Assembly (NCBI GenBank): GCA_016709545.1
Contig: JADJMO010000009.1
Span: forward strand, 1 to 64,000
From: Myxococcales bacterium
GTDB taxonomy: Bacteria; Myxococcota_A; Polyangia; Polyangiales; JADJMO01
Direction of reading: 5' to 3'
Length of the DNA stretch: 64,000 nucleotides
Part shown: positions 8,331-17,009 of the stretch, piece after piece
How the letters are laid out: each line of letters begins with the position of its first letter
Numbering within the stretch: the stretch's first letter is position 1
Notes under the pieces: generated by a model
What the model was told of the DNA's origin: nothing
What the model saw: the letters and a program-made list of their open reading frames with translations, nothing else
Databases searched by the model: none
Translations under genes and position numbers: made by a program

Positions 8331-8702
8331 TCAACGAGGCTTCGGCCAGCTGCCGAGGAACCGCATGCGCTTCTTGCCGCGTGGGGAGAGCGCTGCGTCG
8401 AACACGCACTCCTCGTGCAACAGGAGCGCGTTCGTCGGCTCGACGCCGATCGCCGCAACCACCTTCGCCGCCAGCTGCTTGTCCTTCGAGAGCAACCCCA
8501 CGAGCGCCGCGGGCGACGCCTCGTCGAGGAAGGCGTTGAAGGGCAACAGCGGCGGCTCGATGACGAAGCCGTGCTGCTTCTCGAACTCGCTCGAGTCGAC
8601 GTGGCGCTCGAGCTCGTCGAGCGAATCGAAATGACCGGCCCAGATCGACAGCCACCCTGGCTTTCGCGGGAGCGGTCGCCCCTTCGCCTTCTTCGTCGCC
8701 AC
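8331..8702 (-). CDS. Small acidic protein, Imm22-like immunity protein (tentative)
   Basis: 123 aa. The N-terminal stretch LSIWAGHFDSLDELERHVDSS and the following GFVIEPPLLP resemble Imm22-family immunity proteins, which begin with a strand (SIWIG-type) and an acidic helix and neutralise secreted nuclease-like toxins. The end of the protein, ECVFDAALSPRGKKRMRFLGSWPKPR, is basic. No matching toxin gene is adjacent, so this would be an orphan immunity gene. The family assignment is from pattern memory only, and a generic hypothetical protein is the alternative. Confidence 0.6.
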   Translation of the reverse strand: MATKKAKGRPLPRKPGWLSIWAGHFDSLDELERHVDSSEFEKQHGFVIEPPLLPFNAFLDEASPAALVGLLSKDKQLAAKVVAAIGVEPTNALLLHEECVFDAALSPRGKKRMRFLGSWPKPR

Positions 8703-8750
8703 GCGCGCATTCTGCCCCCGAGGCGACCGCCTGTCAGGTGCCGTCGCGGC

Positions 8751-10256
8751 TCACGGCAGCGGCTGGGATCGGGCCGTGGGCGCCGAGAACATGTGCGGCC
8801 ACCCGTCGCTGCCCCACGTGATGCGATCGACGAGCACGCCTCGTCCCGGAGGAGCCCCGACCTTCCCGGCGACCCACGCGTGGTACACGTGCACGTCGTC
8901 GCCGCGCGGCCCCACGATCACCGAGCCGTGCCCCGGGCCGCTCCACCACGCGTTGCTGCCGACGATCGGTCCGCTCGCCTTGGTGAAGGGGCCGAGCGGG
9001 GACGAGGCGCGCGCGACGCCGATCGCGTACGCGGTGCTGGCGTACCCGTTGGCGCTGTAGAACAGGAAGAAGCTGCCCCCGTGCGCGATCATCCACGGGC
9101 CCTCGACCAGCCCGCCCTCCCACGGTTGATCGTTGGTGAGGATGGTCGTGGGGCTGCCGGTGAGGGTCACGCCGTCGTCCGCGAGCGGCTGGATGCGGAT
9201 CGGCGTCTTCGCGCCGACTGCGTTGCCGTCGACCTTCCAGAGCAAGTAGTGCTTGCCGTCGGGGGCGGTGAACTCGTGGGCGTCGATGACGCCCGGGCTC
9301 GGATCGTGGACCAGCGGCTTGCCGAGATCGGTGTACGGACCGAGCGCGTCGGTCGCGGTCGCGGCGCCCACGGCGAGGCTGCCGTCGGCGCCGTACTTCG
9401 CGCTGAAGTAGGCGACGTAGCGCGTGCCGACCTTGTGGATCTCGGGAGCCCAGAAGTGACTCACCGCCCACTTCGGCGTCTTGCCGGCCGGGAAGATCTC
9501 GCCCGCGTTCTTCCAGTTCACGAGATCCGTGGAGGTGCGCAGCGGGAACCCGCCGCCGGTGCACGCCATCACGTAGCGCGGGCCGTCCTCGAGCACGCCG
9601 GGATCGGGGCAGTCGGTCGGCACCACGGCGTTCTCGTACAGCCCCCCGCACTGCTCGTAGCGGAACGACATGGAGCACGCGTTCGACCCCGAGAAATACG
9701 GCGTCCATCCGTTGGTGAGCGTCGCGGTGGACTGCGAGCCGGTGTTCGCGCACGCGCCCCCCCACCCGACCTGGCCCGCGACCTCGTCGTGCTGCGCGGC
9801 GTGGCCGGGCCCGTGGATCCACGCCGCGCCGTAGGTGACGCGGGTCGTGCAGTTGGCCTTGGGCGCGCTCGGGCACGACCCCGACTGGTCGAGCGCGAGG
9901 ACGCAACCGCCGTGGCCACCGAAGTAGGGCTTCCAGCCGTTCGACAGCGTCGCGTAGGAGTTCGCGCCCTCGTCGACGCAGGTCCCGTCCCAGGTCACCA
10001 CGCCGTCGACGTCGTCGAATCGCGCGGGATGATCGGCGCCGTGGATCCACGCCGACCCGTAGGTGACGCGCGTGCGGCACGGCGCAGGGGGCGGCGCCGT
10101 CTCGGTCGTGCTCGCGTCCTTCGCGTCGGGGCTCCCGTCCGCCGCTGCGGAGTCGCTCCCGACCTCCGCGGCGTCGACGACCGCGGCGTCGTCCGTCGCC
10201 GTTTGCTCCTCGGAGCAGGCGACGAAGAGGAGGGCGAAGAGCGTGCGGGGCCGCAT
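8751..10256 (-). CDS. Secreted GH43 family glycosyl hydrolase with two Cys-rich repeats
   Basis: 501 aa. A lipoprotein-type signal (LLFVAC, Cys14) is followed by an Asp/Ala-rich linker. Two homologous repeats of about 68 residues follow (about 60-128 and 136-203), each with four Cys and the pattern TYGxAWIHGxxH and LxNGWxPYF. The five-bladed GH43 propeller starts at about 208: the catalytic base is in CPDPG (Asp218), the pKa-modulating Asp is in VIDAHEF, and the acid Glu is in VEGPW. Such enzymes act on arabinan, arabinoxylan or related plant polysaccharides outside the cell. Exact specificity is not readable. The repeats may bind carbohydrate. Confidence 0.85.
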   Translation of the reverse strand: MRPRTLFALLFVACSEEQTATDDAAVVDAAEVGSDSAAADGSPDAKDASTTETAPPPAPCRTRVTYGSAWIHGADHPARFDDVDGVVTWDGTCVDEGANSYATLSNGWKPYFGGHGGCVLALDQSGSCPSAPKANCTTRVTYGAAWIHGPGHAAQHDEVAGQVGWGGACANTGSQSTATLTNGWTPYFSGSNACSMSFRYEQCGGLYENAVVPTDCPDPGVLEDGPRYVMACTGGGFPLRTSTDLVNWKNAGEIFPAGKTPKWAVSHFWAPEIHKVGTRYVAYFSAKYGADGSLAVGAATATDALGPYTDLGKPLVHDPSPGVIDAHEFTAPDGKHYLLWKVDGNAVGAKTPIRIQPLADDGVTLTGSPTTILTNDQPWEGGLVEGPWMIAHGGSFFLFYSANGYASTAYAIGVARASSPLGPFTKASGPIVGSNAWWSGPGHGSVIVGPRGDDVHVYHAWVAGKVGAPPGRGVLVDRITWGSDGWPHMFSAPTARSQPLP

Positions 10257-10332
10257 CCGACGACGATGCTATCGCGCCCCTCGCGGGCTGCCACTGCGTG
10301 GACACCACACCCCACGCAGAGACGCGTCTTCC

Positions 10333-10380
10333 GTTCACCTGCGCCCGTGAACGCGTTCACGGGCGCTCGTGAACGTGAAC
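10333..10380. repeat. Clustered GTTCAC/GTGAAC palindromes, copy 2
   Basis: Successive half-sites GTTCAC and GTGAAC form overlapping palindromes, including a perfect 26-bp one at 10341-10366 and a 24-of-26 copy of the 4104-4129 element at 10352-10377. The flanking word GACGCGTCTTCC at 10321-10332 also recurs beside copy 1 (CGCGTCTTCC at 4126-4135). It lies 77 nt upstream of the GH43 start, so it may be its control site. Confidence 0.5.
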
Positions 10381-10574
10381 CACTCACGTCCGCCGACATG
10401 CCGTGAGCAGGCAGCGTGAAGCGCGCGTGTCGTCCACGGCGCCGACGTACGCGGTCCTGGTGGATCGCTACGCAGGGGCGCTTCGACGCTGGCCTTGTTT
10501 CCCTCGGATCGTGGCCTCGGCGCCCGCCGTGACGCGCCACGGGGCATGGCACGTCGGATGCTGGTCCTCGGCGC

Positions 10575-11599
10575 ATGAAACCCTCTGCCATCCTCGCCCT
10601 CGCGCTCGTCGCGGAGGCTGCGGCCCAAACCCCGATCCCGAGCCCACGCCCGCCGCGGAGCCGAGCGTGCGCCCCGCGGCGCGTCCCGCCATCGACGTCT
10701 CCGGTCCGTCGCGCGCCTACGCCATGGATGCGCTGCACCTCGGTCAGGTCGACCGCTCGGGTCGGCAGAGTAGCCAGGCGTGGGCCGCGTTCGGCTACGA
10801 TCTCGACGGTCGGCAGACGACGAAGACGGAGGGCGCGAGTTGCAAGGGAGAGGCCCGGCGCGTCGACGGGAAGGGTGGCGTCGACAACAGCTTCGGCGGC
10901 GACCTGATGGCGATCCTCCTGTCGCTGCGATTCGATCTCGAGTCCGCGACCAGCGGGGACATGCCCCGAGGGACCTGGACGTGGGTCCTCGTCCTCGACG
11001 ACGTCGGTGGCGACGACGACGCCAGGGCCGCTGGGCACCTCTACCTCGGGGTCGGACACGCCGGCTCCCCGTCCTTCACCGCCGCCGATCACTGGCCGGC
11101 CACGAAGGTGGCGGACTTCCCCGACGGGTACGTGGCCGCGGGCACGTGGGTCAGCGGAGCGCCGCGCGCGATCGACCTGCCGATGCGGCTCGGAGGCCAT
11201 CCGCTCGCCCTCTCGCTGAAGGAAGCCTTCGTCACGCTGCGCCTCGCCGACGGCGCCGGGATCGTGGCGGGCGCACTGCCCCGCGAGAGCTTCGAGCCCC
11301 AGTACGTCGCGTTGATCCAGGGGGTCCAGTCGTGCATGACGGGCCCGCGCTACGACGAGATCTTCCGCTCCCACGTCCGGTCCGCCCTCGATCTGCGGCT
11401 CGGATCGGCGGATCCCTCTGCGCCGTGCGACGCGGTCTCGTTCGGCGTCGGCTTCCACGCCGCCCCGACCGGCTCGGTCCTGCCGAGCGCGGCCCCGCTC
11501 GAACTGCCGAAGGGTGTCGTGGGGTGGTGCACCGGCAACTTCTTCAAGCAGCTTGCTCCGGGATCGTACGTCTCGCCGCTCGACGCCGGCACGGACTGA
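10575..11599 (+). CDS. Predicted lipoprotein, frame broken near signal peptide
   Basis: The ATG at 10575 begins MKPSAILALALVA, a good signal peptide, but its lipobox (GGCGPNPDPEP) is in a neighbouring frame that then runs to 11599. Adding one base near 10611 joins the two and gives a lipoprotein of about 341 aa with a Pro/Ala linker. The mature part, such as GTWTWVLVLDDVGGDDDARAAGHLYLG, and the Cys at VGWCTGNFF suggest a folded secreted protein of unknown family. The break may be an assembly indel or a true mutation. Confidence 0.6.
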
Positions 11600-11640
11600 C
11601 AGGAACTCGAGGACATCAGAAGCCCGCGAGCCTGGCGCCT

Positions 11641-11791
11641 CCGCCGAGATACCGATGCCACGGCGGCGCCACGCGGCCGCTCGAGGCCGGCACCAAGGTG
11701 AAGAAGATCAAGCTCGTCGAGGGACATCGACTGCGGCATCGAAGGCTACAGCGCCATGCAGCTCGAGTCGCAGTTCGTCCGCAAGGCCTAG
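11641..11791 (+). pseudogene. Remnant of a second yjdM
   Basis: From about 11674 the DNA encodes the last third of YjdM, recognisable as GTKVKKIKLVEG, then after an 8-bp deletion and frame change IDCGIEGYSAMQLESQFVRKA. The zinc ribbon and start codon are gone; the leader DNA is joined directly to the C-terminal part, probably through a short GCGCC match. The remnant cannot make a functional protein. Its former stop still overlaps the convergent NADAR copy 2 by 4 nt, as in the intact locus. Confidence 0.85.
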
Positions 11792-12351
11792 CACCCTCGC
11801 AGCCTCGCCCGCGCCTCCATGAGGGCGAACCCCAGCAGGTTCAGCCCTGGCCAGGCACTTGGGTTCTCCGCACCGGAATCGCCCGCCGCCATGCCGATGC
11901 CCCAGATCTGGTCGGCGGGGCTGGCTTCGACCAGCACCCGCTCGGCCGTCTCGAGCAGGAACGTGCGAAGCGTCGGGTGCTGTGCGAACTTGGCCACGTT
12001 GCCCGCGACGACGACGTCCCAGCGCTGCCGCAACCAGACCTCTTCCTCGAACCCTTCGACAGAGCGCCCCAGCTTCTTGGCTTCGCCGGGCGTCCTCGCC
12101 GCGAGTATCTTCGCCAGGATCACCTGATCGTCGAACAGGCGCGCCTTGCACGCCATCATGTAGTGTTCGGCGGTTCGATAGTCGACGCCGTCGATGGTGA
12201 ACGGATGGCCCTCCCACCATTGGCTGAAGCACGACTTCGAGATCGAGCCGTCTCTCGCCGGCGTGTGGCCCCAGAAGAACACCCACTTCGGCGCCCAGCC
12301 TCGCGCCAGGGCCAGACGGAGTTCTTCACGCGTGCGCGGCTCGTCGGTCAT
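11788..12351 (-). CDS. NADAR family protein, copy 2
   Basis: 187 aa, about nine in ten residues identical to the copy at 4542-5105, with all family motifs kept (FSQWWEGHPFTIDG, TAEHYMMACKARLF, SPADQIWGIG). The open frame is intact although the neighbouring yjdM copy is broken, so selection may have kept this gene, or the duplication is recent. Differences such as WDVVVAGNVAKFAQHP and AADSGAENP are conservative. The same N-glycosidase activity on ADP-ribose-type or riboflavin-pathway substrates is inferred. Confidence 0.87.
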   Translation of the reverse strand: MTDEPRTREELRLALARGWAPKWVFFWGHTPARDGSISKSCFSQWWEGHPFTIDGVDYRTAEHYMMACKARLFDDQVILAKILAARTPGEAKKLGRSVEGFEEEVWLRQRWDVVVAGNVAKFAQHPTLRTFLLETAERVLVEASPADQIWGIGMAAGDSGAENPSAWPGLNLLGFALMEARARLRGC

Positions 12352-12391
12352 CGTCCCAGCTCACCCGGCAGGTTTCGTCGCGCAGAGCGAA

Positions 12392-12826
12392 TCATCGCCT
12401 CTTTCTGCGGTGTCCGTCGATGTCCCAGTGGTCGAGTCGCTTCTGCGCGTAGCCGGCAATGATGGCGTTGTCCCCCGCGGCGAGGTCGATCAGCCTTTGT
12501 CGAGCTTCGGGCGTGCCAATGTCTGCGAGTGCCCACGTACATCTTCGCGCAAGGCCGAAGCACTCGTCGTACTCGAGATACGGCTGTTGGGCGTGAGCGG
12601 CGGCAAAGAGTGACTCCACCGAACTCGGGTGCTGCAGGGTCTGCAGCGCACGCGCGACGTCCTCGTGTACAGTGTGCCACGACTGCGTGAGCACCTCACC
12701 CAGCGTGTCCGCCAAGTCGTCGGTCAGGTCGGCCTTGCAGAGAGCTGCGAGCGAGGATTCGAAAAGCGCCGCGTCTCGCAGCTCAACCGCGCGGAGAAGC
12801 TGAAGTCTGAGGGTGCCCGAGTCCAT
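12392..12826 (-). CDS. HEAT-repeat-like protein
   Basis: 144 aa from MDSGTLRLQLLRAVELRDAALF. It is all-helical with HEAT-like pairs, for example HPSSVESLFAAAHA and CTWALADIGTPEARQRLIDLAA, ending in a basic tail HRRKRR. The ATG at 12826 has AGAGGAG 8 nt upstream; the longer open frame extends into the group II intron and is rejected. Such short HEAT proteins often act as scaffolds or immunity proteins, but no partner is identifiable. The gene directly follows the 3' end of the intron on the same strand, so its original upstream region may have been displaced by the insertion. Confidence 0.75.
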   Translation of the reverse strand: MDSGTLRLQLLRAVELRDAALFESSLAALCKADLTDDLADTLGEVLTQSWHTVHEDVARALQTLQHPSSVESLFAAAHAQQPYLEYDECFGLARRCTWALADIGTPEARQRLIDLAAGDNAIIAGYAQKRLDHWDIDGHRRKRR

Positions 12827-12940
12827 GACGATACTCCTCTGCTCAACGCTCGATTCGAGGGCCTGGGCAATGCCGGCTCTTCCGGGAGGTGGTAGGTAGG
12901 TCTCGGGTAGACCCGCCGGTCTCCCGGCGGGCCCCCCACG

Positions 12941-12973
12941 GATCCGGACGTGCGGATTTCCCGCATCCGGCTC
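12941..12973 (-). ncRNA. Group II intron domain V
   Basis: The 33-nt hairpin begins GAGCCGGA, keeping the catalytic AGC triad, has a GAAA tetraloop and the 2-nt CG bulge on the 3' side, and ends TCCGGATC. It lies 1 nt after the stop codon of the reverse transcriptase. It is one nucleotide shorter than the usual 34 and the third pair is G-A rather than G-U, so activity might be reduced. Confidence 0.8.
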
Positions 12974-12974
12974 T

Positions 12975-14306
12975 TCATGCCTTGGATTTGCCCCATGACG
13001 AAGCGCGAACGCGCGGCGGGGGCAACGGGTAGCGCTCGAGGATCTGCCCCATGCGCTCCCAGTCGACCCATCCACGCTGCGAGCGGCGCGACAGCCAGGT
13101 GCGCCACACGCGGGTGACCTCGTGAAGAAACCGCGCGAGCAACTCCGAGTTCCCGGCAACGCCGTAGTACGCGTAGTGCCCTCGCAACTTCTGCACGAGA
13201 GTTCGCCACTGCAGTCCAATCGGAGAGTGTCGATGCTCCTTGCACCACTCCGTCACGCGCTTGAGGGCGCGGGCGAAGCGGTCGTTCGCTGTGCGGCGCT
13301 TGACCACCCAGTTGCCTCGCCGGGACAGGGCCCAGTGATGCCTGAAGCCGAGCAGGTCGAAGGAGCCCGGATCGTCGCCGTCATCGGACGTGCGGCCCGG
13401 CCTCCGAAATGAGACCAATCTTGTCTTCTCTGGGTGGAGCGTCAGCCCATACTTCGCGAATCGTTTCGGGAGCACCTCATAGACGCGACGCGCATCGTCC
13501 TCGCGCGCGAAGACCATCACGAAGTCGTCCGCATAGCGAACGATCACCGCACGGCCGTTCAGCCGCGGGATCACGTCGTGCACGAACCACTCGTCCAGCA
13601 CCTCGTGCAAGTAGACGTTCGCGAGCAGCGGCGAGATCACCCCACCCTGCGGCGTGCCGGCGTCGGCGTGTGAGAGCACGCCTTCTTCCAGCACGCCCGC
13701 GTTCAACCACTTCCCGATCAGGCGCAGGATCACGCCGTCACGGACTCGCTTGCGAAGAATCTCCCGGAGATGCGTGTGGTCCAGGGTGTCGAAGAACTTC
13801 GAGATATCGACCTCCAGAACCATCCCGCCCGCCATCCGCATCGTCGCGCTCTGCAGGACTTCGAGCGCGTCATGCGCGGACCGCTTCGGTCGGAAGCCGT
13901 ACGAGTGGGCATGAAAGTCCTGCTCGTATACGGCCTCCAGCACCATCGCGACCGCGCGCTGAAGCACCTTGTCCTCGAACGTCGGGATGCCGATCGGACG
14001 CGTCTTCGTCCCATCACCTTTCGGGATATGGACGCGACGCACCGGCGGAGCACGGTAGTCGCCCGACTTCGCACGTTCGAGGAGCGAGCTGAGATTCGCG
14101 TCGAGATTCTCCGCGAACTCCGCTGCCCCTCGTCCGTCGACGCCAACCGCGCCGTCCTTCCGCGTGCGACGGTACGCCTCGCGCATCCACTCGACGTCGA
14201 TGTGGTGCGCGAGCGTCGTGAAAGCCATCGCCGGATTCGCCTTCGCAAGTTTCGCTATCCGCTCGAGTTTTGTAGAGACGGTGTTCGAGCCCTGTGTCTC
14301 GGCCAT
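12975..14306 (-). CDS. ltrA: Group II intron reverse transcriptase/maturase
   Basis: 443 aa from ATG 14306, which has GAGAGGGA 4 nt upstream; an in-frame ATG at 14327 is less likely. RT motifs are in order: IPKGDGTKTRPIGIPTFEDKVLQ (about 90-112), YGFRPKRSAHDAL, VLEVDISKFFDTLDH (first Asp), GTPQGGVISPLLANVYLH, the catalytic YADDFVMVF near residue 270, and the thumb/maturase part ending ERYPLPPPRVR. There is no C-terminal HNH endonuclease, so mobility would be endonuclease-independent. The protein splices its own intron RNA and copies it into DNA. All motifs are intact. Confidence 0.93.
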   Translation of the reverse strand: MAETQGSNTVSTKLERIAKLAKANPAMAFTTLAHHIDVEWMREAYRRTRKDGAVGVDGRGAAEFAENLDANLSSLLERAKSGDYRAPPVRRVHIPKGDGTKTRPIGIPTFEDKVLQRAVAMVLEAVYEQDFHAHSYGFRPKRSAHDALEVLQSATMRMAGGMVLEVDISKFFDTLDHTHLREILRKRVRDGVILRLIGKWLNAGVLEEGVLSHADAGTPQGGVISPLLANVYLHEVLDEWFVHDVIPRLNGRAVIVRYADDFVMVFAREDDARRVYEVLPKRFAKYGLTLHPEKTRLVSFRRPGRTSDDGDDPGSFDLLGFRHHWALSRRGNWVVKRRTANDRFARALKRVTEWCKEHRHSPIGLQWRTLVQKLRGHYAYYGVAGNSELLARFLHEVTRVWRTWLSRRSQRGWVDWERMGQILERYPLPPPRVRASSWGKSKA

Positions 14307-14925
14307 CTTTCCCTCTCGCGATTCCATGACACGGCGCCCCCTTCCCTCCAGCGGGTCCCGTCGAGTCGGTTCCCCGCCTTCATCGGTACAACGAGGCGCT
14401 CGGACTCCTCGCGCTCCCCGCAGCGCTCGCTGTTCGCTCGCACCATGGTTCCGCCGACGACGCTCAGCGCGACGCCGGCGAAGAGCCCGAGGTCTCCCAG
14501 GTTCCTGGAGAACCCTCGCCTACATGCCGCCTTCTCAGACCCCCGGGGAGACCACCGCGTCAGGCCATCGGGCTGCGCCCTTCTCGTGCTCGCGGCGGTG
14601 TTGCCTTCCGCAATTCCTACAACGTCGGCTCTCCCGGCGACTTGATTTCGAGGCTCCATCACGCGGCCTGCATGCTCGCTGTCTACGCTTCGCAGCCACG
14701 GTCGCCCGTTACTTCTCTACAGCCACGCAAGACTCGCTTCCGGCTGGTGGCCCACCTTGGCCGGGCGGGATTCGTACCCGCAGGGTTCCATCGTGAGGTT
14801 TCGGTCTTGGCTACTTCATGACGTCCTCCTCACCCAGGCTTCTCCTGGCGCACAGGAATCCCAAGCGTCCTCGGCGGATTCCAGCGTTCGAGTTTACATA
14901 TCGCCCATACCCCGATCTACACTCT

Positions 14926-15303
14926 GGACGGCCCGTCCGCACGCGAGGTGCCCGAGGTGCCTCTCTGGCTCACGCTGATGTCGCTGCTGCTCGCGATGCA
15001 CGAGCGGGCGGGCGGGGCTGGCCGACCTGCCGCCCTGGTACGATCTCGCGAAGGGCTACGGCGTATCTCGCGCTGGCGGGCGTCAGCAGGCCCGAGCTGC
15101 TGGCGCGCGGGCCAACGCGTCGGTGGATGTCTCACGATCTGCGGGCCACGGGCATCACTTGGATGGCGGTGCGTGGCGACGATCCGCTGAAGATCCGGCA
15201 GCGCGCGGGCCACCAGCACATCGCCACCAAGATGCGGCTCGCCGAGGACGTGCGGGCGGGGTTTGGGGAGGCGTTCCCAGAAGTGCTCGGATGGCGCGCT
15301 TGA
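14926..15303 (+). pseudogene. Tyrosine recombinase (integrase) C-terminal remnant
   Basis: The last 60 residues read YLALAGVSRPELLARGPTRR, then MSHDLRATGITWMAVRGDDP and KIRQRAGHQHIATKM, which match the HxLR and GH boxes of phage-type integrases. The segment before it (REVPEVPLWLTLMSLLLAMHERAG) is in another frame, so a frameshift lies near 15015, and the N-terminal domains are absent. The expected catalytic tyrosine between IAT and AEDVRAGFGEAFP is missing. The remnant marks a former island or prophage end and lies next to the group II intron. Confidence 0.75.
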
Positions 15304-15457
15304 CCCTCTGCACGGCCTCCTCCGTGCTGCGGACGCCTGGTCAGCGGAACGACCGATCCGTGACACAAAGTGACGGCCTCGTAAATCTGCGCTTGCGCTG
15401 GGCGATCGACGCCTGATGCTCGCTTGCCTTCTCCCGAGCGAGGGATAGCATGTGCGG

Positions 15458-16992
15458 ATGTCGAGTCTCTTCCGTTCGACGGCAATTGCTGCCATCACGC
15501 TTCTCGGCTGCCCAGAGCTCGCCCGCGGAGATGTTGGCACACCAATTCAATGTGCGCGTTGTTCACTCGGAGCGTGGACGGCTGGTCCCCCCTCTTGACC
15601 CGTATCGGCGGCTCGTCGTCCGACTTTACGCTGCGCCATGGCACCCTCCAGTACGCACACAACACAGACAACCTCAGCTACGTCGTGAACAATGGCTGGG
15701 TTCAGACCTGGCAGTTCAACGTTACTGCCTTCTCCAGCGAATCATACTACGACTGGCTGGGATACAAGAAGGCCACAGATCCAAACCCTAGCAGTAAGCT
15801 GAGCGGCACGCCCTCCTTCGGGTACTACGGAGTTAGTAACGCTGGAGGCCAAACCACGCCCATTGAGATGGAGTGGTACGCGGACGGGAGTTACTCGTCC
15901 AGTGGCGTGACGATCGATGGCATGCGCGCGTGCTGCGCCGAATCCCAAACGAGTGGAACGCTCCAGTTTCCTCGTCACCAGCGGGTGACTGGCAACCTCT
16001 TTGGAAGCGGCGATGTTGTCTACCTAACATTCCCCGGAAACTCGGACAGCTCGATCCACGAAGCTCTTGTGATGTGGTCGTACGCCTCTGGAGCGGACTT
16101 CGATATCTACGCGCGCTGCGGTGCCAAGCCGACTGCCTCCGACTACAGGTCAGACTCAACCGGGAACTTCGAGACAATTCACTTCGGTGGAGGCGCGTGC
16201 GGATCGAGTTGGTATGTCGCAATCAAGTCCTTTTCTGGGTCCGGGAACTTCAATTTGATGTGGACCCAACACAAGTCAACGCAGCACCGCGACCTTCGCG
16301 CGGGCTTCAACTTCACTGCCGGTTCCGCAGATCTTGCTACCGCGCGAACGGAGCTGACCAACTGGGCGCGCGCGGTATTCGGCGCAACCGAGGGCAACAG
16401 CTACATCGCGTCCATTACTCTCTACAACAACGTGCCTGGCTCGGGAGGTTCGTCCGGACAGTGTGGGCAATGCGGCGGTCAGACCTGTGACGTGTGCTTC
16501 TGGGGAACAACGAACACGTCCTTTGGATCCTCTACAGGGTGCAGCGGAACAATCCAGAACACAGTCAACGCCGATTGGACTGGCAACGTGTTCTATACGT
16601 ACACCAATATGGTGCATGAGTGGGGACACACGGGACAGTGTCTGGGCCACGAATACTGCAACTCCAGCGTTTCCGGTTGTGCCACATATCCTCCTGGCGT
16701 CGACGGATCAGTTATCTTCAATCAAAGCAATCACTGTCCGATGTTCAACGCGCAAGATGACCGCAATCACAACTTCTGCATCGATAGAACCTGGCTGAAG
16801 GACGGCTACTTCTCCGACGGATCGTCAGGTTCGGTCTTGCCAAATACAAATCCACAGGGCGAGTCTTGTTGGCGGCACTTCCAGTCGAAAGTCACCTACA
16901 TGCCGACCACTACTCCCGACAACTACGACTTCGTTGACTTTACCCCGAATGCCACAATCTCTCCCGATTGGGTTGGTAAGACAATCAATTGA
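15458..16992 (+). CDS. Secreted zinc metalloprotease with PPC-like domain, 5' frame break
   Basis: The ATG at 15458 encodes a lipoprotein signal, MSSLFRSTAIAAITLLGC, but the rest of the protein is in another frame from about 15560, so one indel must separate them. The mature protein has a beta-sandwich resembling pre-peptidase C-terminal (PPC) domains around GDVVYLTFPGN to SGNFNLMW. The metal site is HEWGHTGQCLGH (codons from 16614): HExxH with a further His seven residues on. Many Cys suggest disulfides. GC content and codon use are visibly lower than in the flanks. The specific peptidase family is not clear. Confidence 0.65.
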
Positions 16993-17009
16993 AACCGAGG
17001 TGTCTAGCA

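Larger units (their letters stand above)
11635..12377. repeat. Segmental duplication of the 4147-5131 region
   Basis: This block repeats, in the same order and orientation, the region around yjdM and the NADAR gene: the leader (cgccgagataccgatgcca in both), the end of yjdM, and the whole NADAR gene plus about 25 nt upstream of its start. Similarity ends at about 5131 and 12377. About 235 bp covering the leader end and the first two thirds of yjdM are missing from this copy, and 8 bp are missing inside the remaining yjdM part. Confidence 0.85.
12900..14853 (-). mobile_element. Group II intron with intron-encoded protein
   Basis: The RNA (minus strand) starts at 14853 with the canonical GTGCGCC, followed by a long structured domain I-IV region of about 550 nt. 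The reverse transcriptase gene follows, then domain V (12941-12973) and a domain VI hairpin (about 12903-12933) with an unpaired A near TCTACCC. The 3' end is only located to about 12895-12904. Length is about 1.95 kb. The 5' exon ends in a hairpin (GGAATCC at 14855-14861 with GGATTCC at 14876-14882), one base from the splice site. That is the target type of introns that insert behind stem-loops. The element lies between an integrase remnant and the HEAT gene. Confidence 0.85.

Noticed and set aside
12827..13219. Longer start for the HEAT-like protein
   Set aside because: The extension runs into the intron and is Cys/Arg/Ser-rich shadow sequence; ATG 12826 has a good ribosome binding site.
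14740..14800. A tRNA-like stretch with GGGATTCGTACCCGC
   Set aside because: The short stem resembles a tRNA T-arm, but no acceptor stem or anticodon arm can be formed and the DNA belongs to domain I of the group II intron.
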